Counted from the first letter of the stretch, positions 41,790-53,222 are shown. The stretch is DNA of 64,000 nucleotides from Nematopogon swammerdamellus (GCA_946902875.1 OX336340.1:1905501-1969500); one strand, 5' to 3'. Translations and numbers: made by a program. The notes: generated by a model from the letters alone, not told the origin.

Positions 41790-43815
41790 TATATGACGAC
41801 AATCAGAGTAAGCAGAGTAACATTGACCACCACGATTAGCAAAATATTAGGACAACATCAAGCAGCAAGAATTCACGAAGAAAGTCATCTGAACGCTGAA
41901 AGTCATCTGACACCTTTATGAGCTGGCACCTTATTAAGATGTTACCTTATTGACCTGGCACCTTATTGACATGGTGACATATTGACCTGGTACCTTATTG
42001 ACATGATGACCTTATGACAATAAGATGGCACCTTATTGATATGGTTACATATTGAGCTGGCACCTTATTGAAATGGCACCTTATTGATATGGTTACATAT
42101 TGAGCTGGCACCTTATTGAGATGGCACCTTATTGATATGGTTACATATTGAGCTGGCACCTTATTGAGATGGCACCTTATTGATATGGTTACATATTGAG
42201 CTGGCACCTTATTGAGATGGCACCTTATTGATATGGTTACATATTGAGCTGGCACCTTATTGAGATGGCACCTTATTGATATGGTTACATATTGAGCTGG
42301 CACCTTATTGAGATGGCACCTTATTGATATGGTTACATATTGAGCTGGCACCTTATTGAGATGGCACCTTATTGATATGGTTACATATTGAGCTGGCACC
42401 TTATTGAGATGGCACCTTATTGATATGGTTACATATTGAGCTGGCACCTTATTGAGATGGCACCTTATTGATATGGTTACATATTGAGCTGGCACCTTAT
42501 TGAGATGGCACCTTATTGATATGGTTACATATTGAGCTGGCACCTTATTGAGATGGCACCTTATTGATATGGTTACATATTGAGCTGGCACCTTATTGAG
42601 ATGGCACCTTATTGATATGGTTACATATTGAGCTGGCACCTTATTGAGATGGCACCTTATTGATATGGTTACATATTGAGCTGGCACCTTATTGAGATGG
42701 CACCTTATTGATATGGTTACATATTGAGCTGGCATCTTATTGAGATGGCACCTTATTGATATGGTTACATATTGAGCTGGCACCTTATTGAGATGGCACC
42801 TTATTGATATGGTTACATATTGAGCTGGCACCTTATTGAGATGGCACCTTATTGATATGGTTACATATTGAGCTGGCACCTTATTGAGATGGCACCTTAT
42901 TGATATGGTTACATATTGAGCTGGCACCTTATTGAGATGGCACCTTATTGATATGGTTACATATTGAGCTGGCATCTTATTGAGATGGCACCTTATTGAT
43001 ATGGTTACATATTGAGCTGGCACCTTATTGAGATGGCACCTTATTGATATGGTTACATATTGAGCTGGCATCTTATTGAGATGGCACCTTATTGATATGG
43101 TTACATATTGAGCTGGCACCTTATTGAGATGGCACCTTATTGATATGGTTACATATTGAGCTGGCACCTTATTGAGATGGCACCTTATTGATATGGTTAC
43201 ATATTGAGCTGGCATCTTATTGAGATGGCACCTTATTGATATGGTTACATATTGAGCTGGCACCTTATTGAGATGGCACCTTATTGATATGGTTACATAT
43301 TGAGCTGGCACCTTATTGAGATGGCACCTTATTGATATGGTTACATATTGAGCTGGCACCTTATTGAGATGGCACCTTATTGATATGGTTACATATTGAG
43401 CTGGCACCTTATTGAGATGGCACCTTATTGATATGGTTACATATTGAGCTGGCACCTTATTGAGATGGCACCTTATTGATATGGTTACATATTGAGCTGG
43501 CACCTTATTGAGATGGCACCTTATTGATATGGTTACATATTGAGCTGGCACCTTATTGAGATGGCACCTTATTGATATGGTTACATATTGAGCTGGCACC
43601 TTATTGAGATGGCACCTTATTGATATGGTTACATATTGAGCTGGCACCTTATTGAGATGGCACCTTATTGATATGGTTACATATTGAGCTGGCACCTTAT
43701 TGAGACGGCACCTTACCGAGATGGCACCTTACTGACCTGGCACTTTGCAAGAACCGTTCCACGGTGAGAGGAGGCGGCTACCATTAACACGGGATCTTGC
43801 CCTTATACCCCGAGA
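41790..43815 (-). mobile_element. SINE-E copy split by a minisatellite
   Basis: 41795-41880 (GACGACAATCAGAGTAAGCA, ACCACGATTAGCAAAATATT, CATCAAGCAGCAAG) matches the 3' half, and 43746-43812 (CCACGGTGAGAGGAGGCGGC, ACGGGATCTTGCCCTTATAC) the 5' half of the intact copy at 14491-14779. The 48-bp array has expanded between them. Confidence 0.65.
42026..43715. repeat. 48-bp minisatellite, 35 copies
   Basis: GATATGGTTACATATTGAG recurs exactly every 48 bp from 42038 to 43670 (35 copies, no indels). Each unit also has two CACCTTATTGA motifs, so the 48-mer is itself built from a shorter 12-24-bp repeat. A C-to-T variant (GGCATCTTAT) occurs in four units at spacings of 5, 2 and 3 units. Degenerate relatives flank it at 41920-42025. 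The long minus-strand frame (16 residues per unit) is a by-product of a period divisible by 3. Confidence 0.97.
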
Positions 43816-44179
43816 AATGGTAAATTAAAAGCTGAATAAAATTAACCGACTTCATTTTGACCTCCTTACTCACATCGATGCTCACGAAATGTATCGGTAA
43901 TTTCTGAATCACTTTGTATGTAGACAGCGATTCATCTGCACTTAGCAGCCCGGATAATCAATCTCAAGGGCCCTACTCGAGAGAAGCGATTAGCACTTCC
44001 ACACACGCGCGCACAACTCGAGACAGGAGGCGCTGCCAAGTGTTGCAACAGCTCGAGTGCGTCCGGCGAGCTAGCGCACGAGTGCGGGCCGGGATGGCAC
44101 TTCCTGTTAACAGGATATAATGAGCAAAAGTGTTTATTAAAGTTTCTGCAAATTTACTAGAGAACAGTTTTTTTTTTTA
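43816..44179. other. Unassigned, GC-rich part at 43980-44100
   Basis: A TTAACCGACTTCATTTTGAC fragment at about 43850. A 68-codon plus-strand frame (43914-44120) has no domain. CpG-rich ACACGCGCGCACAACTCGAG region. Could be an exon remnant; not supported. Confidence 0.35.
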
Positions 44180-44485
44180 CTAGCTTTTGCCCGCAGCTTC
44201 GCTCGCGGTAGACTCGGTTTAATAGCAAATCCGATTTAAACGTAAATATAATAAACGATTGCTTCTCTTATATTCCCCCCCTCTATCTCTCTCTCTCTCT
44301 CCCGTCAGCCCTAAGGCTATTTAGCGTGATGATATATGTATAGCCTATAGTGAGCCTCAAGAACTACTCTTTCCATTGGTGCAAACCCCATCAAAATCTG
44401 TTCATTGGTCCCGGAGTTCAACTCAAACATACATACATACAGACAGACAGACGTTCCCTTTTATAAGAAGTAGAGATAGAGAAGA
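44180..44485 (-). mobile_element. Helitron-C
   Basis: CTAG at 44180-44183 (plus view CTAGCTTTTGCCCGCAGC), GTTTAATAGCAAATCCGATT, (TC)n, CCTAAGGCTATTTAGCGTG, GACGTTCCCTTTTATAAGAA. Same structure as 11580-11905. Confidence 0.7.
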
Positions 44486-44494
44486 TAGAGATAG

Positions 44495-44635
44495 AAATAT
44501 AAACTGACACGGTTGGCTACATCACCTACACTACAACATCCGTGATGTAAGCCCATAACACCGGGTGAGCTAGGTACTAAGTATGTCAGTGTTTCCCTTT
44601 AGTCGTGGCGGCTACACTGAACTGGACTAATATAC
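44495..44635 (-). mobile_element. SINE-A 3' part, truncated by LINE
   Basis: AAACTGACACGGTTGGCTAC to GCGGCTACACTGAACTGGAC on plus, the 3' body of SINE-A. It stops where the LINE begins at about 44640. Confidence 0.75.
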
Positions 44636-44639
44636 ATAC

Positions 44640-45618
44640 AAACTTCTTGACCATTCAGGCTTAAAGGATTTTTTATTTAGCTATTGTCTTCACACTGACG
44701 GAGATAGTACACCTTTTAGTAAATTGAGCAACGAATAATATTTGTCGTCTAAAGTGATTTAAAAATGGAATGTTCGCATTTCATTTCATTTTTAACACCG
44801 ACAAATGCATGATCGTTAGCTTCACTAGGAAAAGTTGCCCGATCCAATATGCGTATAAACTAGGAGATATTCCACTTAAACGTGCCCAGCAAGTGAAGGA
44901 CTTGGGTGTGTTATTCGACGACAAGCTAACATTTCACGATCACATGGGGCAAGTGTGCAAGGTCGCGAGTAGAACACTGGGCGTAGTATTGCGACAGTCG
45001 AAAGATTTCAGTAATACTGCCTCAGTTAAGCTGCTGTATAATTCGTTTGTCCGAAGTAAGTTAGAAAGCAGTGCAATCATCTGGACCCCGCATGAGTCTT
45101 CATATATACTCATGCTGGAAAAGGTTCAAAAAAAGTACATCAGATCTTTGTATAAAAAACAGTTTAATTATTACCCATATTTGTACCCGACAAAATTTTT
45201 ACTAGGCATGGTGGGCTACAATTCCATCGAATTCAGAAGGGACTTAGCCCTCATGTCCTACATTTTCCAAACATTAAATGGGAAAATCAGTAACCCGGTT
45301 TTCCTACAGTTGTTTAATTTATATGTTCCGAATAACTATCATAGGGCCAGGACACATGTTCTTCTCCAACCAGCTCCTGCAAGAACAAATCTACAGATGT
45401 GCTCTCCTCTAAACCGAGCTATTCATATGCTGAACGAGCTAAATAAGGAGACAGAGTTTGATGTTTTTAATAATAGTCTAGGTACATATAAGAGATTAGT
45501 TATAAGTTATCTTAATAAATTGCATGCATAAGTAAAATTAGGCTAGTAAACGAGTTAGGATATCCTGTAAGGTTTGCTAGTTAAGGGTCAAATAAATAAA
45601 TAAATAAATAAATAAATT
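44640..45618 (+). pseudogene. Non-LTR retrotransposon ORF2, 3' fragment
   Basis: The open frame 44770-45531 (253 codons) covers the end of the reverse transcriptase: DKCMIVSFTRK, YKLGDIPLKRAQQVKDLGVL, FDDKLTFHDH, LLYNSFVRSKLES, MLEKVQKKYIRSLY and a C-terminal ...YKRLVISYLNKLHA. This is the post-catalytic region of a Jockey/CR1-like element; the YADD box and endonuclease are missing by 5' truncation. It ends with a 3' untranslated region and (AATA)n at 45588-45618. The intact frame suggests a fairly recent insertion. It carries no promoter. Confidence 0.82.
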
Positions 45619-45673
45619 TCGTCGCCCTTCGAGTAACATCCGAGAAAAGCTAATAATATAGTGCGGATGATTT

Positions 45674-46297
45674 GGGGGCGTCCATGTATTACGTGAGGCG
45701 TATAGGGGCGGCAAGGGTCAGGCCTAATCTCAGGTGAAATACGGGGGAGAAGGAGTCTCCCCATATCTCACCAATGTCAGCCTCGGTAACTCAGTGGAGC
45801 CGTCGGTCGACTGTTATTAGCAACCCTGAGCGCGGTCAATACTTGGATGGGTGACCGCTCGACCGTTTGAGGCCGACCGTGGTTCCGATTCCACGTTAAA
45901 CTGTAGGTCTCTTCCCTTCTTACCTTATTAGGTGGTAGGGCTTATCCCGGCCGGGTTGGTACCACCGCACCGAGCGAAACGTCGGTCGAAACGGCTATGT
46001 CAATAGTTCGTGTTTTCCGTCCAGTTTAGTGTAGCCGACGTGAAATAAAGGGAAGCACTGACATGGCACCTAGTTCACCCGGTGTAATGGGCTGACATCA
46101 CGGATGTTGTAGGTGATGTAGCCAAGCGTGTCAGATTCCATAAAAAAAATATCTATAAATTTACATTACCTAGAGTGAACACACGTATTTTCAAAATACG
46201 TGAGATACGGGGGAGAGGGAGTCTAACCATATCTCAACAAGGGGGGAGGGGGTCGAAAAATCTCCTAAAACGTCTCACGTAATTTATGTACGCCCCC
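45674..46297. mobile_element. TIR MITE interrupted by SINE-A
   Basis: Ends GGGGGCGTCCATGTATTACG and CGTAATTTATGTACGCCCCC are inverted repeats (GGGGGCGTNCATNNATTACGTGAG). Two direct copies of GGGGGAGA(A/G)GGAGTCT with CCATATCTCA flank the SINE at 45773-46150. Superfamily not determined. Confidence 0.7.
45773..46150 (+). mobile_element. SINE-A with tRNA/5S-like head, full length
   Basis: Head: A-box-like TAACTCAGTGG (45787-45797), a 5S-like stretch GCGGTCAATACTTGGATGGG continuing TGACCGC (45830-45857), and B-box-like GGTTCCGATTCC (45881-45892). Then core GGTTGGTACCACCGCACCGA, 3' body and CAGATTCCATAAAAAAA. Confidence 0.85.
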
Positions 46298-46629
46298 TTT
46301 CGAGTCTCCGCTCATTTGCGAGCTTTTAATTGCGTCACATTACGACTTACAATACAGATTATCACCACCTCGTTGTGGTAAATTTATTATCTGAAATACC
46401 TGCGCTTCGTGAGCTTCGCGTAATCGTATAAGTGGTTCGCCCTTATGGCTGGTACAAATAAGGTTCAATTTGTCACTTTTGCTCTCATTGAAACTGTTTA
46501 TCGTATTTGTATTGGTCGGTAGTGTGATAGTACCAGAATAAGACGACTAAAATATGGACAACAAAAGTAACCTTACTCTGACCGACAAACAATTTTACAA
46601 GTTCACAGAACGCACCAATTTCCTTATTT
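46298..46629. other. Unassigned sequence
   Basis: No gene or repeat recognised. Confidence 0.4.
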
Positions 46630-46862
46630 CCTTATTTCCTTACCTTTAATAAAATCAAACGTCTGCTTTCTGTCTGTATGTATGTATGTATGTCTGTCCG
46701 CTTAAAACTCGAGAACCACTGAAACGATTTTAATAAAAAAAAAATCTACGGATAGCTTGATTCTTCCCATCAACTATAGGCTACTTACTATCACGCTAAA
46801 TGGCTTATGAGGTTAGCAGAGAAGTCAAATATGAAAGCGGGCGGAGCCGCGGGCACAGCTAG
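46630..46862 (+). mobile_element. Helitron-A
   Basis: TTAATAAAATCAAACGTCTG, (TATG)n, ACTCGAGAACCACTGAAACG and 3' end GGGCGGAGCCGCGGGCACAG-CTAG (46859-46862) followed by T. About 90% similar to 7641-7874 by eye. Confidence 0.75.
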
Positions 46863-46869
46863 TTATTTA

Positions 46870-47065
46870 TAAGATACGAGAGAAGATATTTGATTTGAAT
46901 GTGAAAGGATTTGCCGTGGGATTATTTTGGACGCCGAGCCACAATAATGTTTTATGTAATGAACTGGTCGATAACCTCGCAAAAACAATTTTGACGGTCA
47001 AATCCCGATTAAAAATGTTTCCATACTACATTCTGACTTTCAAGCAATTCAATCGCTGATTGTTA
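46870..47065 (+). pseudogene. LINE RNase H domain fragment
   Basis: The plus-strand frame from about 46885 reads IFDLNVKGFAVGLFWTPSHN and then NVLCNELVDNLAKTIL. This is the C-terminal RNase H signature (W.PSH....N...D.LAK) of Jockey/R1/I-type retrotransposons. No flanking ORF2 remains, and a mariner element follows 75 bp later. Confidence 0.65.
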
Positions 47066-47140
47066 AAAGGGGGGTATGTTAAATTTTCAACTTTCCGAGA
47101 TATTTAAAAAAAACTGTTTTATTTCTACCATAGTCACATA

Positions 47141-48150
47141 CAGGGTGTCCCAGAAACCGACGATAATCCTTTAACAGGAGATAGGGCTGCTAATTACCTC
47201 TCAGAATATCTAATTTTAGGTTTAGTAAAAATGGCTTAGTTTTTGAGATATTGTCATTTTTGTAAAAATCTAAAATTTTCTCCCTCAGCTCATTTTTTTA
47301 AATGCCACGAGTACAAATGTAAGATTTTCTTAAATCTAGTTTTTGTCAAATATTCCCGAAAAGTAAGGCTTTCACACGGTATAATTTATTATTTTATGTT
47401 TAATCCTGTTTAGCTGAAAAACGACTTAAGAGCCACATGTTAAAAAATTTTCAGCCTCATCCTTTGAGATTGGCCCTTCGCGGTGAAAAAAAAAATTACT
47501 ACACTAAAGTGGCATTATGCAAAAAAAATACGCCCATCTAATGTAGTTTTTAAAATGGTAAATCACTTACCGCTTTGCCCAATAATTTATGAGATATTGT
47601 TATTTAACTGCAAAAAGACCTTGGAATTTGATAACTGTTCTACCAACTACGAATTGGAATAAAATAAACACTTAAAGTAAATTGGTCTTTATTAACCTGT
47701 TAAAGTAGATGTTCAAATTGTTTACCACCTGCACAAATGCTAGCTCGACATCTTCTCACAAATGCCCGGTTGATGCGTCGATCATGTACTCGATGCAAGT
47801 GCAGATACGTCCACCTATGCTATGTAAATAGTTTGTGTTTTCCGTCCAGTTGACTATAGTCGGCACGACCGAAGGGAAGCACTGACGTGGCACCAAGTTC
47901 ACCCGGTGTTATGGGCTGACATCACGGATGTTGTAGGTGATGTAGCGAACCATATCAGTTTACATAAAAAAAAACTCTCATTCTCTCTCAGTCTCATTTG
48001 TACTCGTGGAGAAAATTTTGGATTTTTACAAAAATGACAATATCTCAAAAACTAAGCCATTTTTACTAAACCTAAAATTAGATCTTTTGAGAGGTAATTA
48101 GCAGCCCTATCTCCTGTTAAAGGATTATCGTCGGTTTCTGGGACACCCTG
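47141..48150. mobile_element. Mariner-derived foldback element, 1.0 kb
   Basis: Ends CAGGGTGTCCCAGAAACCGA and its exact complement, flanked by TA on both sides (47139-47140, 48151-48152). The left arm is ~670 bp, the right arm ~170 bp; a SINE-A 3' fragment (about 47813-47970) lies inside. No transposase left. Family assignment comes from the related copies at 56481 and 58344. Confidence 0.8.
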
Positions 48151-48152
48151 TA

Positions 48153-49105
48153 TATTAAAAATGTATTTGTTCATATCAAAGTTTGTGTGTTTAGTGATTA
48201 TTGTATGTTATAAAGTTTTTTTTATATCCATTAATTTTCTATACAACATAGCTCCCTTTTAACAATAAACGTATTTTACAAGCTGTCAAATAAATGACTA
48301 CCTGTGTATTAATTCGTTCCCTTTTTACACTCATCGATGGAGCTGCCGTTCAAGAGCCCGAATCGATAAAAGAGTCAGTTCGGCCAAAAGTGTATCATAG
48401 CCCCCTTTTAACAATCAGCGATTCAATTCTAACGAAAATCCTAGAAACCTTAGTGCCTCGCGCAAGCATCGGAGTTTTCCGCCCAGTAGGCGCCGACGCG
48501 CCACCGCGCCGCCCGCCCAACGGGCGTTATAATGCGTGTGATAAAACATAATGATTGTTTTAAAAATACTGTGGACATGTGGCATTCTTAAAATTATTTT
48601 AAATTGTGCAAAAACCTTGAAAATTATTAGAGTATAATTTATGGCTGTTGTCCTATTCTGTTTTGTAGAAAAATTGCATAATCTAATTTGTACCAGTCCA
48701 GTTTTCTTAATATTTTCCTGCACTGGAATTATCTATACACAAGCTGTATTATGCAGTTATACGTAAAAGGGAATAATTTTTTTAATAATATTAAACGTAG
48801 GTCCAATCTTATAATAATAGTCCAAGTCTATGTATGTGTTCCACAAGTTTTGATATAAAATATTTTGTCTCTGACTTTGCAAGTCGTCTTTAATTTCAGC
48901 TAAGTTCATTTGCATCGTATCCGCTCTCACACCAGCCTATACCTAACAAATCTTGGCACTAAATACATACACACATCCGAAACCTTGAAGTGTTCCTCCT
49001 ACCTCACCTATGCACCGGTCACCGGGCTGAGTTACTCAGCGGAGGCGGATGTCGCGTGCCAATATGTAACGTCGACGCTTCAGCTGCGCGGGAGTGGGGG
49101 GCGGG
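48153..49105. other. Unassigned, CpG-rich patches
   Basis: 48350-48540 (GCGCCGACGCGCCACCGCGC) and 49010-49105 (CAGCTGCGCGGGAGTGGGG) are CpG-rich. A frame at 48294-48551 has no domain. 48540-48900 is AT-rich. Confidence 0.35.
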
Positions 49106-49443
49106 TAGGGATGCGAATACATTTTGATATCGATATTAAAAAAGTATAGATTTTTCTATCGACTGTTCAATAATATGGATTATCGCCATTAAAAAAATAT
49201 TGTGAATTTATTTTTATCGAGACCTCAAAAATATCGAAGGTCGATGTTATATGTGTATTGTCAAAATCGATAACTCTATTGTTTCAACCCTACTGAAAGC
49301 TAAAATCACATCAAATAATTTGATCAGTATGTCACCCTAGGACACTATCGATATCGCGGTACATCGATCTCAACAATATAAATTAAAACATAAATAAGTT
49401 TCAATCGATATAATGAAAAATTGAATATATCGCACCATCTCTA
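49106..49443. mobile_element. hAT-like MITE, 338 bp
   Basis: Ends TAGGGATGCGAATA and complement of TATCGCACCATCTCTA, with many ATCGATAT motifs inside. Flanking 8-mers GGGGCGGG (49098-49105) and GGGGCGAG (49444-49451) match 7/8, consistent with an aged hAT target duplication. Non-coding. Confidence 0.75.
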
Positions 49444-49599
49444 GGGGCGAGCGGGGAACGGGGAGCCAGTAAACACATCATTGTAACATATTTTCAACCG
49501 AACGCATTAACCTACATAATCGCTACGCTCCACTACAGACGGAGACACATTACAGGCAGCGCGACCGCAAGGCGTTCCACGCCGTCCGACGTCGTGACC

Positions 49600-50260
49600 G
49601 ATGAGTGTTTCACGATCCGTTGCTGTAACGGTAAACAATGCGTAAAGCTCAGAAACCGATAGGTTGTTGTAACCACTGTGGCTCGATCCGTTGCTGTAAC
49701 CAATGTGCAAATAAAACGATACGTTTCTGTACTGGCTGTTACCAATGGTCACTTTGCAGATTTCGTTATTTGCTGTAACCAATGTAGATGTATGATCAGT
49801 TGCTGTAACCAATGTGCTAGTTGCACGGTCCGTTGCCGTAACCAAATGTCCCGCTGCAGGATCGGTTGATTACTGTAACCGCTGTAAATGTTAAATGATC
49901 TTATCATAACATGAATTTGTTAGTTGCATAATTTGCTATTGTAACCAATGTCACGTTGCAGTATCAATCGCTTCTGTAACCAATGTAAATGTTGCATTTC
50001 CTGTTGAAGCCACTAATGTGTAAATTTCACGATCAGTTGTTATAACCCTTGTTCAGGTTACATTATCAGTTTTTGCGCAAGTAATGTTTACGTGCAAAAA
50101 TAAGTTTATGTAGCCTAGGCATGTTTCATGATCTGTTGCTATAATAATTTATACTATTGCACGAATCGTTGCTGTAACCAAACTGCAATGTGCTTGTTAC
50201 GCGGTTGTGTTATTGCAGCCAATGTGTAACTTTCACATTATGTTGTTTGCTGTACCTAAA
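49600..50260. repeat. Degenerate tandem repeat, TTGCTGTAACCAATGT
   Basis: About 15 recognisable copies of GTTGCTGTAACCAATGT at irregular 30-45-bp spacing (for example 49692, 49773, 49802, 49836, 49933, 49974, 50171). They are often followed by TTGCA and CGATC(C/A)GTTG. Units have drifted strongly, unlike the minisatellite at 42 kb. No coding function apparent. Confidence 0.75.
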
Positions 50261-50540
50261 TAGTACCTATTGGACGTTCAGAAACCCGACGAATTGCAAT
50301 GCCATCTTCAAATAGTGACTTCGTCTTATAAGCTTGTGTAGGTTGGGTCGTGACTTTCGGTCGCGACTAACAGTATGTCTATAGCTTATCTCAGTACAGC
50401 TTGCTCGCTCTGTGCGCGCGTTTGAATAGTCTTCCTGTGCGCAGTAATTAGAATGTCTGTTGGAAGATGCTACTAGGTCGGACGAAATTCAGTTGACAAC
50501 AGAGGAATATAAGTTTGGCCGGAATTCGCTTATTAATTAA

Positions 50541-50990
50541 CTAGCGTTTGCCCGCGGCTTCGCTCGCGTTAAATTCGTATTTAAAAAGAATAAAGTAAGT
50601 AAGGAAGTAAGAAAGAAGGCCAAGCTGCGTTCAGGTAAATGATAAACCTTCTCGAAGAAAAAAAGTAACTAAGAACGAGGTCGAAAGCCGAGCTACGTTC
50701 AGGTAAACAAAATACGCGCGAAACAATTCGGTTTGTATGAGAGCCACATATTAGCGGAACCGGAACTGAATTTTATTGGCATATACTGTGTCTCGTATAG
50801 TTAAATGTGCTTGTACTAAGTTTACTTGTCGAATTCGCATGATCGGTTTAAGAGTTATGGAGGAACATACAATATACATGCCCAAAATATTTCTAAAAAT
50901 ACATAGTCTACAAACGCAGTATCTCATAAAACAAAGTAACTTACTCCATGACCAGCCCTTACAGATTGTTATTAGTATTTATTGGTTTAG
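50541..50990 (-). mobile_element. Helitron-B
   Basis: CTAG at 50541-50544 (plus view CTAGCGTTTGCCCGCGGC), AAAAAGAATAAAGTAAGTAA, one unit of the GAGGTCGAAAGCCGAGCTAC repeat, CAATTCGGTTTGTATGAG, and 5' end CCCTTACAGATTGTTATTAG. Confidence 0.75.
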
Positions 50991-51048
50991 ATAGATAAAT
51001 ACATTGAAAAAATACTATATTGCTACAAAAACGTTTTACAGAATAGAA

Positions 51049-51386
51049 CCCGACTACGAAACACGAAGGAAATAACAAGAAAAGTTGATCGAAATTCTTT
51101 CACGCCCCTTTTGAAAACCCCCAGGCTGTACTTGGGAGGAAATATATGAGCGGGAAGTGTGTTCCACATTTTTTCGATTATGTGACATGAAAGACCTACA
51201 GGGAAGCCTGAAATGAAGGGAAGCACTGACATGGCGCCTAGTTCACCAAGGTGTTATGGGCTGGCATCACGGTGCAGTAGGTGATGTTGATGTAGCCAAC
51301 CGTGTCAGTTTCTATTAAAAGAAAGGACAGACGGACGGCATAGGCTTAATAATAAGGGTCCCTTACGGTACGGAACCCTAAAAATC
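51049..51386. repeat. Patchwork of four repeat ends
   Basis: 51049-51095: H-family end (CCCGACTACGAAACACGAAG). 51095-51190: minus-strand LINE C-terminus (MWNTLPAHIFPPKYSLG, FKRGVK). 51195-51325: SINE-A 3' body, plus strand. 51326-51386: G-family end (GGACAGACGGACGGCATAGG, TACGGAACCCTAAAAA). Confidence 0.6.
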
Positions 51387-51490
51387 TATCCACGCTGAAA
51401 CTGAACTCAGAAGTGTCTTTGAACTTACGAAAACTATTTAGGTGCTAAAACACGAGAACACTTAATAACCAGGAAACAGCATTATATATA

Positions 51491-51891
51491 AGGTGTTTCG
51501 CTGACCATGTCATTAACTTCGGGAGGGTTACATACACACTGAAATAAACACTTTACGTAAGAAAAAAACATATTTATTTTAACATGTTTATAGGAGCATT
51601 TTTTCTCCTAAAAAAAAAATTAAATCAAATAAGTAGCTGTAAAAACCAATCATAGTGACCTTGTGACTTAAAACAAACAGCTGTTCTGCGTTTGAACATA
51701 GTACGGTCATTGACCCCGTACAATGCAAGTTACCTACTGTTACACACAGGTTAATGTTTAGGTAGCTAACATGTTTTGTTAAATTTCTCGAAAAGTAATA
51801 CTATAAACATATTTTTTTTTTTGCCTAACCTCTTTATTTGAGTGTCTATGTAACCCTCCCGAAGTTAATGACATGGTCATCGTAACACCCT
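51491..51891. mobile_element. Foldback MITE, TA target
   Basis: Inverted ends AGGTGTTTCGCTGACCATGT with TTAACTTCGGGAGGGTTACA, against TGTAACCCTCCCGAAGTTAA with ACATGGTCATCGTAACACCCT. Flanked by TATA. Contains one copy of the 104-bp unit seen three times (inverted) at 62424-62720. Non-coding. Confidence 0.75.
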
Positions 51892-52028
51892 ATATAACGA
51901 TATAAAGGAAATCTAATTAATAAATGAACTTGAAATATCGCATCGTACCGCTGACATAACACACTTAGTCGCCAGTAAAAAATGTGCGAAGAAGCAACAA
52001 CGAACGCCTGTAATAAAACACATTGCAC

Positions 52029-52921
52029 CGACTTCAAAAAACCACTAGAACTTAAAAGTGTTAAATAATATTTTGATTCATATTCGGACCCTTACGTTGA
52101 AGGCGGCACAAAAGCACAAAAGGGTGGACCTCTATCAATTTTCAGGTGTGCTTTTGTACCGCCTTCAACTCAAGGGTTCGAATATGAATCAAAATATTAT
52201 TTTTAAGTTCTAGTGTTTTTTTTAAATCGGTGCAATGTTTTTTATTTCACTCTTTTTAGTAATATCACATAACAAGTTCTGCGTAGAATTGGGCGTTAAA
52301 CGGACGACGTGTTTTTCCAGTGCACACTTAACATTCCATATCTTGAAAACTACTGAACCGATGTTGATTAAACTTGCACTATTCCCTAAGTTGGAAGTTA
52401 ATCGAATTATGGCAATACGATTTGTAGTTTCCGAGAAATTCGTGGACAAACATACATACTTACATACATACAAACATACATACAAACATTCATACAAACA
52501 TACATACGCTTATGAAATTTGGCACAACTGTTTAGAAGCCCACATAAGTAGACTAACATATACAAATATACATACCAATCGAATTGGTAACCTCCTTTTT
52601 TTTTGTTTTTTTTTTTTATTGAAACTGACACGGTTGGCTACATCACCTACAACATCCGTGATGTCAGCCCATAACACCGGGTGAACTTGGTGCCACGTCA
52701 GTGCTTCCCTTCGGTCGTGCCGGCTACACTGAACTGGACGGAAAACACAAACTATTTACATAGCCGTTTCGACCGACCTTTCATTCAGTGCGGTGGTACC
52801 AACCCGAGCGGGTTAAACCCTACCACCTAGTAATATAAGAAGGGAGTCATATCCCTTAGTCGCCTTTTACGACATACACGGGGAGAGATGCAGTGAAGTT
52901 TTGAAGAAGTCGGTTAAAAAT
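52029..52921. mobile_element. Foldback MITE, GAAGTCGGTTAA family, with SINE insertion
   Basis: Starts CACCGACTTCAAAAAA and ends GAAGAAGTCGGTTAA. Inner arms 52036-52215 (GAACTTAAAAGTGTTAAATA...TTCATATTCGGACCCTTACG) are complementary. A TACATACAAACA microsatellite lies at 52452-52505. SINE-A is inserted at 52605-52900. Confidence 0.7.
52605..52900 (-). mobile_element. SINE-A with second head (5' truncated)
   Basis: On plus: TTTTTTTTTTATTGAAACTG, GTCAGCCCATAACACCGGGT, CAGTGCGGTGGTACCAACCC, TTAGTCGCCTTTTACGACAT, GGGGAGAGATGCAGTG. The start of the head is missing. Confidence 0.85.
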
Positions 52922-53160
52922 ACCGAATTCCCACGCTCCGCGCCGCCGCCGCCCCGGCATGGTCAGAAGAAATAAGTACCTACATACATACACCAAGTTA
53001 TAGCAAATAACTACAAACTACACAATTTATAGTTGTATTGTAACATTGTTAGTATCATGCTCGTATCGTGTCTAATATTACGCCGTACGCGCCCATTTAT
53101 TATCTTTTTATGACACACGCGAAATACGTTTACCACGGACGAGACTCGTAGAGGGCTAAC
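52922..53160. other. Unassigned, short CpG patch
   Basis: 52925-52965 has CGCTCCGCGCCGCCGCCGCC. The rest is unassigned. Confidence 0.35.
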
Positions 53161-53222
53161 TGACCTAGTTTTTAGGGTCCCCTTTTTTGGCATTTTGCGA
53201 CGGGACCCTAAAAACTAAGTCA
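53161..53222. repeat. 21-bp hairpin
   Basis: TGACCTAGTTTTTAGGGTCC(C) at 53161-53181 pairs with GGGACCCTAAAAACTAAGTC(A) at 53202-53222 (one G-T type mismatch), loop 20 bp. GGGACCCTAAAAA resembles the G-family terminus, so this may be two G ends head to head. Confidence 0.7.

Noticed and set aside
41995..43695. 566-codon open frame on the minus strand with a 16-residue repeat
   Set aside because: It is the translation of the 48-bp minisatellite. A period divisible by 3 keeps a frame open automatically; no start context, signal or composition supports a protein.
41382..43715. CRISPR array
   Set aside because: Repeats are contiguous without unique spacers, in a eukaryotic context with no cas-like genes.
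45830..45857. 5S rRNA gene
   Set aside because: Only the control-region block is present; the rest of 5S and a terminator are missing and the block sits in a SINE head.
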